Origin: Corynebacterium pacaense
GTDB lineage: Bacteria; Actinomycetota; Actinomycetes; Mycobacteriales; Mycobacteriaceae
Assembly (NCBI RefSeq): GCF_900169525.1
Contig: NZ_LT821239.1
Location: forward strand, 248,001-312,000
DNA: 64,000 nucleotides
Direction: 5' to 3'
Below the pieces are notes generated by a model that was not told the origin of the DNA, made no database searches, and saw only the letters and a program-made list of their open reading frames with translations. Positions 9,417 through 17,112 of the stretch are shown here, one piece after another (the first letter of the stretch is position 1; each line of letters opens with the position of its first letter). The position numbers were made by a program, and so were the translations under genes.

Positions 9417-10604
9417 TCACCGCGGCACTCCGGCCACCGTGTCCCCGGAGCCGGCCCGGACGCCACGTCGGCGCAGGGCCGGGATGACGCCCTCTCCGAT
9501 GTGGAAGGTCTCCTCCAGATGCGGATATCCGGAGAGGACAAAGTGTTCCTCACCCGCATCCCGGTACAGCTCGATCAGTTCGGCCACCTCCTCGTAGGAA
9601 CCCACGAGGGCGGTGCCCGCACCGCCGCGGACCAGCCCGATCCCCGCCCAGACACCCGGCTGGATCTGCAGTGCCCGAACGTCGGTGTCCGCATCGAAGC
9701 TGGCCAGCTCAGTGTAGGTTTCATTCATTCGCTGCTGCCCCTGGGACTGGGCGTTGCGCAGGCCCCGCTGAACCCTGGCCACCTGCTCGGGATCGCAGTT
9801 CTCGATCAGCCTGGACGCCACCGCCCACGCCTCCTCGGAGGTGGGACGGGCAATGACGTGGAAGCGGATGGCATGCTGCAGGTCACGGCCCCTGTGATGC
9901 GCAAGCTCCGACACCCTGGCGGCGAGTGCGGAGACCCGTTCGGAGGTCTCGCCCCAGGTGAGGTAGACATCCGCGTGCTGGGCGGCGATCTCGAGCGCGA
10001 TGTCCGAGGCACCACTGAAGTACACCGGCGGCAGCACCGCCGGCTGCTGGTCGATGGCGGCCCGTTCCACGTGCACATAGTCGCCCCTGGTGGTGATGGG
10101 TTGCTCCGAGGTCCACAGTGAGCGCAGCAGCGCCAGGTACTCACCCGACCGCTGATAGCGCTGGTGCTTGTTCAGGAAATCCCCATAGGCACGCTGCTCT
10201 CCGTCCTCGGCGCCGGTGACCACGTTCAGCGCGAGCCGGTTTCCGGAGAGATTCTGGAAGGCCGCCGACATCTGCGCCGTCGTCGTGGCCGAGATCACCC
10301 CGGGGCGCACCGCCACCATCAGTTTCAGCGTGGTGGTGGCGGGGATGAGTGCGGAGGCCACCACCCACGGGTCCTGGCACCATGCCCCCGTGGGAACCAG
10401 CATGGAGTCCAGGCCGTTGGCCTCCGCGGCCTGTGCGATCTGCGTCAGGTAGGACAGGGTCCCGCGCCGCACCTTTTCCGCAGCACCCCGCGCATCAGGG
10501 GTGGTGGAATAGGAATGCGCCGAGTCGATGATGCCTGTGGAATCGCCGTAGGTCGGCAGAAACCAGTGAAGTGACACCGGGGTGCTGTTGACCATGTTCC
10601 TCAT
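9417..10604 (-). CDS. ssuD: FMNH2-dependent alkanesulfonate monooxygenase, SsuD-like
   Basis: A 395-residue luciferase-like monooxygenase. The blocks WFLPTYGDS, PWVVASALIPATTTLKLMVAV-RPG and SGNRLALNVVTG match the SsuD family, which uses FMNH2 and O2 to release sulfite from alkanesulfonates in the cytoplasm. It needs a separate flavin reductase, and none is encoded in this operon; a candidate lies at 44984-45475. The start overlaps the ATPase stop by 4 nt (ATGA) and the end touches the next frame, so the operon is tightly coupled. An ATG three codons in (10595) also has a good GGAGG. Related LLM enzymes act on dimethylsulfone or methanesulfonate, but the transporter context favours sulfonates. 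Confidence 0.87.
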   Translation of the reverse strand: MRNMVNSTPVSLHWFLPTYGDSTGIIDSAHSYSTTPDARGAAEKVRRGTLSYLTQIAQAAEANGLDSMLVPTGAWCQDPWVVASALIPATTTLKLMVAVRPGVISATTTAQMSAAFQNLSGNRLALNVVTGAEDGEQRAYGDFLNKHQRYQRSGEYLALLRSLWTSEQPITTRGDYVHVERAAIDQQPAVLPPVYFSGASDIALEIAAQHADVYLTWGETSERVSALAARVSELAHHRGRDLQHAIRFHVIARPTSEEAWAVASRLIENCDPEQVARVQRGLRNAQSQGQQRMNETYTELASFDADTDVRALQIQPGVWAGIGLVRGGAGTALVGSYEEVAELIELYRDAGEEHFVLSGYPHLEETFHIGEGVIPALRRRGVRAGSGDTVAGVPR

Positions 10605-11365
10605 ACCTCCGCTTCCTGCGCCCGGTACACCGAGGCCGTGAACTTCTCCCGCAGCTTCACAAACTCCGGATCCGAACGGTTTCGATCCAGCTCCGCCGGT
10701 ATGGCGACGTCCTCGATGATCCGGCCGGGGTTCTTGCCCATCACCAGAATCCTGGTGGACAGAAGAACGGCCTCCTCGACCGAGTGGGTGACAAAGATGA
10801 TGGTCCGCTTGGTCTCCAGCCAGATGCGCCTGAGCTCATCCTGCAGTCTCTCCCTGGTGAGGGCATCGAGCGCGCCGAAGGGCTCATCCATGAGGATCAC
10901 AGGGGACTCTCCGGCCAGCACCCGCGCGATCTGCGCACGCTGCTGCATACCGCCGGAGAGTTCATATGTCTTCTTGTCCGCGGCATCGGAGAGGTTGACC
11001 AGGTCCAGGTAGTGCTGCGCCCGCTCGCGGCGTTCCTTCCGGCTCCTGCCCGCGTAGCGGCCGGCCAGCTCGACGTTTCCCCGGACCGAGAACCAGGGGT
11101 AGAGGGTGGGCTGCTGGAACACCAGGCCCCTGGTGGCGGAGGGCCCGGTCACCGGGGCATCGTCATGCTCGATGCTTCCGCTGCTGTAGGGCAGTATTCC
11201 GGCGATGATCTTGAGCAGTGTGGTCTTGCCGCATCCGGACGGTCCGATCACGGAGATGAACTCACCGGCCTCTATGTCTATGGAGACGTCATCGAGTACG
11301 ACGTGCCTCTCATTCCGGTTCTCGTAGGTCTTGCCCACCTCGGTGAGCGTGATTCTGCTGGTCAT
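10601..11365 (-). CDS. Sulfonate/taurine ABC transporter ATPase (SsuB/TauB type)
   Basis: A 254-residue ABC ATPase with Walker A GPSGCGKTT, Q-loop VFQQPTLYPW, signature LSGGMQQR, Walker B VILMDEPFGALD and a switch His in FVTHSVEEA. This architecture is typical of the SsuB/TauB/NrtD group. It would drive sulfonate import with the adjacent permease and binding protein. The frame extends upstream, but ATG 11365 is chosen because AAGGAG lies about 8 bases before it and family similarity begins there. Order in the operon is permease - ATPase - monooxygenase - binding protein, unlike the ssuD1CBA order recalled for C. glutamicum. Confidence 0.87.
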   Translation of the reverse strand: MTSRITLTEVGKTYENRNERHVVLDDVSIDIEAGEFISVIGPSGCGKTTLLKIIAGILPYSSGSIEHDDAPVTGPSATRGLVFQQPTLYPWFSVRGNVELAGRYAGRSRKERRERAQHYLDLVNLSDAADKKTYELSGGMQQRAQIARVLAGESPVILMDEPFGALDALTRERLQDELRRIWLETKRTIIFVTHSVEEAVLLSTRILVMGKNPGRIIEDVAIPAELDRNRSDPEFVKLREKFTASVYRAQEAEV

Positions 11366-11391
11366 ATAATGAACTCCTTGGTTTTCTTCCG

Positions 11392-12270
11392 CTAGCCCTT
11401 GCCATGCCACGGCACGAAGATGCGCAGGGCCTGGGTGGCGATGAGATCGAGCGCCACGGCGGTGATACCGATGACGATGATGCACACCACGGTCAGTGGC
11501 GTCTGCAGCTGCTGGCCCGAGATGTAGGCGAGGCCGCCGATCCCGGGGATGCCGTTGTTCAGCTCGGCTGCGACCACGGCGGCCCATGCGAGTCCGATCG
11601 CGAGCCGGAGACCGGTGACGATCTCGGGCAGAACTGCGGGTATCACCACGGTCTGCAGGACCTGCAGACGGCTCGCACCGAGCGTGCGCGCCGCCAGGAC
11701 CCGGTCGCCCTGCACACCGGTGACGCCGGTGATCGTGGATATGGCGATCGGGGGGAAGGAGGCGATGAACAGCAGCCAGACCTTGGACACGTCACCGACA
11801 CCGAACCAGACGATCAGCAGTCCGATGTAGCCCAGGGGTGGCAGGGCCCTGAGAAAGTTCACATAGGGCTCCACCGCGGTACGGATGAGCGCGGAGGAAC
11901 CGGCGGCGAGCCCGAGGACGATGCCGAAGACGGCGCCGGCGCTGACTCCCACGGCTATCCGCTGCAGACTGGCCAGTAGATGCTGCCACAGGAAGTAGTT
12001 CTGCTCCCCGCACACGATGCGGTCCGTTCCCGCCGGGCCGGGCCTGCAGGTGTTCGATTCCACGAAAGCGGTCCAGACGGCGCCGGGGCCGGGCAGGAAA
12101 ACCGGTTTGACCAATCCGAGGGCCGTGACCGCCCACCAAGCCAGCATGAGCGCGGCGAACACCCCCACCTGCAACCGCAGGGAGGACCAACGCGATGAAA
12201 GCAGCCGCCTGGATCTGGTGGGAGAAGCCGGCTCCGGACTCCTCGATGTCGTCTCAGCAACCGTTACCAT
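11392..12270 (-). CDS. Sulfonate/taurine ABC transporter permease (SsuC/TauC type)
   Basis: A 292-residue inner-membrane permease with about six membrane segments and the EAA-type loop (AARTLGASRLQVLQTVVIPAVLPEI in two parts) that docks on the ATPase. A loop of about 25 residues after the first segment contains two cysteines (CRPGPAGTDRIVCGE) and precedes NYFLWQHLLASLQR, a layout seen in TauC/SsuC relatives. It is the first gene of the minus-strand operon. The ATG at 12270 has GAGG about 8 bases upstream. The paired cysteines in the extracytoplasmic loop could form a disulfide, which is inference. Confidence 0.87.
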   Translation of the reverse strand: MVTVAETTSRSPEPASPTRSRRLLSSRWSSLRLQVGVFAALMLAWWAVTALGLVKPVFLPGPGAVWTAFVESNTCRPGPAGTDRIVCGEQNYFLWQHLLASLQRIAVGVSAGAVFGIVLGLAAGSSALIRTAVEPYVNFLRALPPLGYIGLLIVWFGVGDVSKVWLLFIASFPPIAISTITGVTGVQGDRVLAARTLGASRLQVLQTVVIPAVLPEIVTGLRLAIGLAWAAVVAAELNNGIPGIGGLAYISGQQLQTPLTVVCIIVIGITAVALDLIATQALRIFVPWHGKG

Positions 12271-12368
12271 GTGCTGACCTCATTTCGGTTAGTGAAACAT
12301 TCGGGGTGTAAGAAACACTAATCTAGACAGCTCTGTTCAATAAAAATATACTTCCACTGTGGATATAA
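12271..12368 (-). promoter_or_regulatory. Promoter region of the sulfonate operon with a degenerate McbR-type box
   Basis: An AT-rich control region. TAGAC at 12324-12328 is followed after six bases by GTTCA at 12335-12339, i.e. one perfect and one degenerate half of the TAGAC-N6-GTCTA box. The 9-mer TCTAGACAG at 12322-12330 recurs exactly upstream of ssuR (44821-44829). A TATATT element (minus strand) nearby could serve as a -10. The binding protein is not certain; McbR and SsuR are both candidates. Confidence 0.4.
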
Positions 12369-12419
12369 GTGGTGCCGTACTCGCGCTCCCGCCCTGGCTC
12401 CGATAGGGTCCGGACGTTT

Positions 12420-12779
12420 ATGCTGATCAGAATGAGCAATGAAATCTACGTCCGGACGACCATCGAGATCCCGGGCGCGCCCGCGGTCATTCACCTGGCG
12501 GAGATGACTCCGCTTATCGACGCCCCCGACAGCGCACCGGCGATGTGCGCACTGGCGCGCATCATCGAACTGAGCGGCGACGAGAAGGGGGAGACCATCA
12601 CCGGGGCGGGCCGTATACCGGGCCCCTCACGGGGCCTGGCGGCCGAACCGAATGAGGTGGTGCCGCACCCGGACTCCTACGCGGACTTCCCCGACATCAG
12701 CTCGGAAATGATCACCTCCGATGTCTTCGAGGGACTGTGGTTGGAGGCGGCGGCAAAGTTCCCCGAGGTCACCGACTAG
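12420..12779 (+). CDS. Hypothetical protein, 119 residues
   Basis: I do not recognise this protein. It is soluble and acidic, has no signal peptide, and contains several Ile/Glu/Pro-rich stretches (VRTTIEIPGAPAVIHLAEMTP) and an acidic C-terminus. The frame is open further upstream to 12369, but the ATG at 12420 or the one at 12432 is more likely because the earlier part reads into the promoter of the divergent sulfonate operon. GC-rich third positions support coding. It ends 10 bp before the CsoR-like operator of the copper chaperone gene. Function unknown. Confidence 0.55.
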   Translation: MLIRMSNEIYVRTTIEIPGAPAVIHLAEMTPLIDAPDSAPAMCALARIIELSGDEKGETITGAGRIPGPSRGLAAEPNEVVPHPDSYADFPDISSEMITSDVFEGLWLEAAAKFPEVTD

Positions 12780-12789
12780 ACCAGGCACC

Positions 12790-12807
12790 ATACCCCTTGG
12801 GGGTATA
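12790..12807 (+). promoter_or_regulatory. CsoR-like copper operator overlapping the copZ promoter
   Basis: ATACCCCTTGGGGGTATA is a G/C-tract palindrome of the type bound by CsoR copper sensors. It overlaps a TATAGGAT -10 candidate, so a bound repressor would block copZ transcription, and Cu(I) would release it. The csoR gene itself is not in the window. Confidence 0.65.
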
Positions 12808-12849
12808 GGATGGCGGATGCACCCACCTTGAGAAGGGACCTAAAAGATC

Positions 12850-13053
12850 ATGGCCATCAAGAACTACACCGTCGAGGGAATGACCTGTGCGCACTGCAAG
12901 GCATCCGTGGAGGAGGAGATCAGCGAACTCCCCGGTGTCGCCTCCGTCGACGCCGATGTTGCCAGCGGGGCGGTCACCGTTTCCGGCGAAGGCTTCACCG
13001 ATGCGGACATCCACGCCGCCGTCAAGGAGGCCGGATACACCCTCAGAGCATGA
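12850..13053 (+). CDS. copZ: CopZ-like copper chaperone (HMA domain)
   Basis: A 67-residue heavy-metal-associated domain with the Cu(I)-binding motif MTCAHC at residues 11-16, followed by a typical beta-alpha-beta-beta-alpha-beta sequence ending GYTL. Proteins of this kind carry Cu(I) in the cytoplasm to a CopA-type ATPase or to CsoR. The start ATG lies in good agreement with the family; AGAAGGGA is about 12 bases upstream. No copA is adjacent, so the chaperone stands alone. Its end overlaps the converging azlD end by 11 nt. Confidence 0.88.
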   Translation: MAIKNYTVEGMTCAHCKASVEEEISELPGVASVDADVASGAVTVSGEGFTDADIHAAVKEAGYTLRA

Positions 13054-13417
13054 GGTGAGCAGGTTGGACAACCAGATTCACCAGCACCATGTAGGCCACG
13101 GTGCCTCCGATGATGGACAGCGCGGCCGAACCCCTCCACCAGTGCAGGGCCACGGTCACCGCCACCGCGGCCAGTGAGGCCCACACGCCACCCGGCTCCG
13201 AACTGGAGGAGAACAGGGTGTAGATCACGAGCACGCTCATCACACCCACAGGCATCGTGCGACCAAGCATGCTCATCAACTCGCTGCCCTGCATCTTCCG
13301 CACGGCAACGAAGGGGATGAAGCGCAGCACCACGGTGATGATCGCGACCGGGATCAACACCGCGGCCACCTGGTACAGGCTCACCCCCTCGGGCAGTCCG
13401 TGCTCACCCATGGTCAC
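13043..13417 (-). CDS. azlD: AzlD-type branched-chain amino acid exporter, small subunit
   Basis: A 124-residue protein with four predicted membrane segments and the AzlD hallmark RFIPF near residue 32. With AzlC it forms a two-component exporter for branched-chain amino acids, comparable to BrnFE of C. glutamicum. It overlaps the end of azlC by 14 nt, indicating translational coupling. No lrp-type regulator is next to it, unlike brnFE. Substrate is inferred from the family. Confidence 0.85.
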   Translation of the reverse strand: MTMGEHGLPEGVSLYQVAAVLIPVAIITVVLRFIPFVAVRKMQGSELMSMLGRTMPVGVMSVLVIYTLFSSSSEPGGVWASLAAVAVTVALHWWRGSAALSIIGGTVAYMVLVNLVVQPAHLML

Positions 13418-14120
13418 GCACCTCCATCCGATGGTCCAGGGCCGGGAATCGGTAGCGCAGCAGCAGGATCACAAAGTAGGTGCTCAGTGCGATGATGAGC
13501 ATCTGTCCGGGGGCGAGCAGACCCGCACAGACAGCCAACAGCCCCGCGGTGAGGGGAAGGGAGTAGTCCCGGTTGCTTTTGAACGTCTCCCAGGCGAGCA
13601 CGACGAAAAGCGCGGTGAGTGCGAATTCCATCCCCCGCAGGCCGTCGGGAAGCACCTGACCGACCAGCGCACCGATGATGCCCGGGAGAATCCACAGCAG
13701 CTGGCAGACCACCTGAATCGTCAGCACCCGGACACCGGAGATCGCCCCGGGCGGACGCGCGGAGACGATCGCATAGGACTCATCGGTGAGGGCATAGGTG
13801 GAGTACGCCCGGCCCGCGCGCGATCCCACCCGGTGCCGGGGAAAGGTCAGTCCATAGAAGATGTGCCGGAAGTTCACCATCAATCCGGTGACGGCTGCGG
13901 AAAACGGCCCGACCCCGGCGCCGATCAGCCCGATGGCCAGAAACTCCATGGAACCCGCGTAGATCACCACGGAGAACACCGGCGTCCACCACCAGGCGTA
14001 TCCGGACTGCACCATGAGAAGGCCGAAGGCCAACCCCAGGGGGATGAGTCCGAGACCGACGGTGAGCGTCTCCGCGATCCCGCCGCGAACTTCCTTCAGC
14101 GTTTCCCTAGTCACATACAC
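13404..14120 (-). CDS. azlC: AzlC-type branched-chain amino acid exporter, large subunit
   Basis: A 238-residue membrane protein. GLGLIPLGLAFGLLM, YAGSMEFLAIGLI and LMVNFRHIFYGLTFP are conserved AzlC/BrnF blocks; TDESYAI is also typical. It would export branched-chain amino acids (possibly methionine) together with AzlD. It starts 8 bp after the yqgE stop, so cca, yqgE, azlC and azlD look like one minus-strand transcript. An equivalent azlCD pair is recalled at this site in C. glutamicum, separate from brnFE. Confidence 0.85.
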   Translation of the reverse strand: MYVTRETLKEVRGGIAETLTVGLGLIPLGLAFGLLMVQSGYAWWWTPVFSVVIYAGSMEFLAIGLIGAGVGPFSAAVTGLMVNFRHIFYGLTFPRHRVGSRAGRAYSTYALTDESYAIVSARPPGAISGVRVLTIQVVCQLLWILPGIIGALVGQVLPDGLRGMEFALTALFVVLAWETFKSNRDYSLPLTAGLLAVCAGLLAPGQMLIIALSTYFVILLLRYRFPALDHRMEVRDHG

Positions 14121-14128
14121 CGGGCTCT

Positions 14129-14734
14129 CTAGTTGTCGTGCGGGTCGGAGGGATAGGTGGAGTAGAGGGGCAGGGGCATTGGCTGACGGCGCATGACATC
14201 TCCCCAGACATCCACACGCCCGGGTGCCAGGACATCCGAGGGCAGGGCCGGTGCGACATACCAGTCACCGGCCTCGATCTCGGCCTCCAGCTGACCGGGC
14301 GCCCACTCGGCGTAGCCTGCGAAAAAGCGCATTCCCTCCAGTGATTCCGCGATCTCGGTGGGCGAGGAACGCAGATCGACGTGGACCAGACGGTTGGCCA
14401 ACCGGTTGAAATGGGTGGTGGCAGCGGGATCCACACCGGCCTTGGTGATCGCCAGTCCCACCACGGCCTGCTGATTCAGCGGTCCACCGATGTAGAGCGC
14501 CTGCGGCTTGGCCGCCAGATCCGTCCATTCGGGCAGGACGTTGGCCACGGCCAGGTCACTGCGGGCGGCCAGGTTCACCCCGAAGGTGGTCGACTGGGAA
14601 TGCTCGATGACCAGCACGACGCTGCGGTTGAACTCCACCGATTCCATATCGGGCGCGGCCACGAGCACCATGCCGGGGGAGACCTCGTTTCGCTCCAGTG
14701 CGTTGAACAGCCTGTCAGCGTAAAAATCACTCAT
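14129..14734 (-). CDS. YqgE/AlgH (UPF0301) family protein
   Basis: A 201-residue protein. LVAAPDMESVEFNRSVVLVIEHS near the N-terminus and YIGGPLNQQA are UPF0301 (YqgE/AlgH) signatures; the biochemical role of the family is not established. The frame is open further upstream inside cca, but the ATG at 14734 matches the family start and overlaps the cca stop by 8 nt. It sits in the cca-yqgE-azlCD cluster, as in other corynebacteria. Confidence 0.88.
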   Translation of the reverse strand: MSDFYADRLFNALERNEVSPGMVLVAAPDMESVEFNRSVVLVIEHSQSTTFGVNLAARSDLAVANVLPEWTDLAAKPQALYIGGPLNQQAVVGLAITKAGVDPAATTHFNRLANRLVHVDLRSSPTEIAESLEGMRFFAGYAEWAPGQLEAEIEAGDWYVAPALPSDVLAPGRVDVWGDVMRRQPMPLPLYSTYPSDPHDN

Positions 14735-16181
14735 TGCCTTGTCCTTCCCACCACGCCTTGAGTTCGGCGACGGCTTCCTCATGCTCGAGCGGTCCGCGTT
14801 CCAGCCGGAGTTCCTTGAGAAAGGCCCATGCCCTGCCCACCTCGGGTCCCGCCGGAATATCCAGAATCTCCATGATCTCATTGCCGTCAAGATCCGGGCG
14901 CACCCGGGCCAGATCCTCACGTTGGGCAATATCTGCTATCCGCTCCTCCAGGTGATCGTAAGTGGCCTGGAGTCGCTGCGCCTTCCTTTTATTCCGGGTG
15001 GTGCAATCGGCGCGCACCAGTTTGTGCAGCCGGGGGAGCAGCTCACCGGCGTCGGCGACATAGCGGCGGACCGCCGAATCGGTCCACTGGCCCTCGCCGA
15101 AGCCGTGGAAGCGCATGTGGAGGAAGATCAGCTGGCTGACGTCGGAGATCATGTGCTTGGAGTACTTCAGTGCACGCATCCGTCGGCGAACCAGCTTGGC
15201 GCCCACCACCTCATGCTGGTGGAAGCTGACCCGGCCCCCGTCGCTGAAGTCCCGGGTCTCCGGCTTACCCGCATCGTGGAGCAGTGCGGCCCAGCGCAGC
15301 ACCAGGTCCGGTTCGTCCTCCTGGTCGATGGCCTGCCTGAGCACCTGCAGCGAATGCTGGTAGACATCCTTGTGCTGCATGTGCTCATCCTGGGTCATCT
15401 GCATCGCGGGGATCTCCGGAAAGATGATCGCCGCAAGTCCGGTGGAGACCATGAGCTCGATGCCCGCCTCGGGGTGTTTACCCAGCATCATCTTGTCCAA
15501 CTCGACCTGAACGCGCTCGGCGGTGATCCTGCTGATCTCTCCGGCCATCGCGGTCATCGCGGCAACCACCCGGGGGGCGACGGTAAAACCCAGCTGGGAG
15601 ACGAACCGCGCGGCGCGCAGCATGCGCAGGGGGTCATCATTGAAGGACTGCTCCGGCGGGGCCGGGGTGTCCAGTACACCGGCGAGGAGATCGTCCAGGC
15701 CTCCGACGGGATCGTGGAAGGTCAGCGAGCCGTCACCGGCGATCTCCACGGCCATGGCGTTAACCGTGAAATCACGTCGCACCAGATCGCCCTCGAGGGT
15801 GTCCCCGAAGGTCACCTCGGGATTGCGGGAGTGCCCGTCATAGGAATCGGCGCGGAAGGTGGTGATCTCGATCTGCTGGCCCGCCTTCTCCGCCGACACG
15901 GTCCCGAAGGCGATACCGGTGTCCCACACCGCATCGGCGTACCCGTCGAGGATCGTGCGGGTCTGCTCCGGACGTGCCGGAGTGGTCAGATCGAGGTCAT
16001 GGCCGAGATGGCCAAGAAAAGCGTCGCGGACGGAGCCGCCGACCAGGTACAGCTGTTGCCCTTTCGCGGCAAAAGCCGAGGCCAGGGGCTGAAGGATCCC
16101 GGAGAGCCCGGCTATTGCCTGGTGGGCCCGTGCCATCAGGGCGAATCGGTCATCGTCGCTTTGATCGTCCAGGGAATTCAC
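14727..16181 (-). CDS. cca: CCA tRNA nucleotidyltransferase with HD domain
   Basis: A 484-residue class II nucleotidyltransferase. GGSVRDAFLG and the metal-binding DLDLTT lie near residues 48-70, RRDFTVNAMAVEI near 135, and NDDPLRMLRAARF near 182. An HD domain (LLHDAGKPETR) follows near 295. The enzyme adds or repairs the CCA end of tRNA; the gene is often called pcnA in actinobacteria. This matters here because tRNA-Ala in this window lacks an encoded CCA. Translation starts at GTG 16181, and a TAGACT -10 lies only 8 bases before it, so the mRNA is probably leaderless. Confidence 0.9.
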   Translation of the reverse strand: MNSLDDQSDDDRFALMARAHQAIAGLSGILQPLASAFAAKGQQLYLVGGSVRDAFLGHLGHDLDLTTPARPEQTRTILDGYADAVWDTGIAFGTVSAEKAGQQIEITTFRADSYDGHSRNPEVTFGDTLEGDLVRRDFTVNAMAVEIAGDGSLTFHDPVGGLDDLLAGVLDTPAPPEQSFNDDPLRMLRAARFVSQLGFTVAPRVVAAMTAMAGEISRITAERVQVELDKMMLGKHPEAGIELMVSTGLAAIIFPEIPAMQMTQDEHMQHKDVYQHSLQVLRQAIDQEDEPDLVLRWAALLHDAGKPETRDFSDGGRVSFHQHEVVGAKLVRRRMRALKYSKHMISDVSQLIFLHMRFHGFGEGQWTDSAVRRYVADAGELLPRLHKLVRADCTTRNKRKAQRLQATYDHLEERIADIAQREDLARVRPDLDGNEIMEILDIPAGPEVGRAWAFLKELRLERGPLEHEEAVAELKAWWEGQGNE

Positions 16182-16257
16182 GGATCATTAGTCTACCCAC
16201 TGACTTGGGGTGGTTCGTTAATACCTATTGTCCCGTGCTCACGATACGATTGTTTGA
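16182..16257. promoter_or_regulatory. Compact divergent promoter region, both mRNAs probably leaderless
   Basis: Only 76 bp separate the starts of cca and the Nudix gene. On the plus strand TACGAT ends about 7 bases before the Nudix ATG. On the minus strand TAGACT ends about 8 bases before the cca GTG. Neither start has a Shine-Dalgarno sequence, which suits leaderless transcripts common in this group. Confidence 0.5.
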
Positions 16258-17112
16258 ATGAGTGACTTGAAGCCTGAGGGGAGCACCAGCGGGGCGCCGA
16301 AACGTCGGCGTCGCCGTCGTTCCCGGCGCTCTTCAGGTCAGAAGCAGAATCCGGAGTCCAGGGCGCAGAACAGTACCGCCGATGTCCCGGGAGAATCCCC
16401 GAAGACCGCACAGGGCCCCGACTCAGCACCAACCAGGACCGATGGTGGATCCCCCGGCCCCGACCGGCGCAAGCGTTCCCGGCGGCGCGGCGGGAACGCC
16501 GCAACCAGGCAGCAGACGCCGAACCCGGAGAAGAAGGGGGAGGGCGGCCAGAGGAGGCGTCGTAAAGCGAATCCGCGCCGTGTGCACCAGTCCGGCCAGC
16601 AGTCCCACATGGAAACCTCCAATGAGACCTCCGCGGGAGGACTCGTTGTATCCGGTCTCGCCGAATCCGTCTCCGCGGATGGTCAGGTGGATCTTTCCAA
16701 GGTCTACGTCGCGCTGATCGGACGGTTGGACCGTCGGGGCAGGCTCCTGTGGTCGATGCCGAAGGGGCACGTGGAGCCGGGCGAGGACAAGGCGACCACC
16801 GCCGAGCGCGAGGTGTGGGAGGAGACCGGCATCCACGGTGACGTCTTCGCCGATCTGGGTGTGATCGACTATTGGTTCGTCTCCGAGGGCAAACGGATCC
16901 ACAAGACGGTCCACCACCATCTGCTGCGCTACGTCGATGGCGATCTCAACGATGAGGATCCGGAGGTCACGGAGGTCTCCTGGATCCCGGCCCACCAGCT
17001 CATCGAGCATCTCGCCTTCGCCGATGAACGCAAGCTCGCCCGTCGTGCGCATGATCTGCTGCCCGAGCTCGCCCGCAGGGAGAAGGCCGAGGGAAGGGCA
17101 ACCCCGAGGTGA
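16258..17112 (+). CDS. Nudix hydrolase with basic N-terminal tail (MutT4-like)
   Basis: A 284-residue protein. The first 110 residues are Arg/Lys/Ser-rich and probably disordered, with a nucleic-acid-like charge ([11 protein letters not shown]). The Nudix domain follows: the box GHVEPGED...REVWEETGI matches GX5EX7REUXEEXGU exactly at about residues 170-192. Nudix enzymes cleave nucleoside diphosphate derivatives. Its position between cca and the DUF6049 gene matches mutT4 (Rv3908) in M. tuberculosis. The stop overlaps the next GTG start by 4 nt. Substrate unknown; the basic tail is unusual in length. Confidence 0.87.
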   Translation: MSDLKPEGSTSGAPKRRRRRRSRRSSGQKQNPESRAQNSTADVPGESPKTAQGPDSAPTRTDGGSPGPDRRKRSRRRGGNAATRQQTPNPEKKGEGGQRRRRKANPRRVHQSGQQSHMETSNETSAGGLVVSGLAESVSADGQVDLSKVYVALIGRLDRRGRLLWSMPKGHVEPGEDKATTAEREVWEETGIHGDVFADLGVIDYWFVSEGKRIHKTVHHHLLRYVDGDLNDEDPEVTEVSWIPAHQLIEHLAFADERKLARRAHDLLPELARREKAEGRATPR

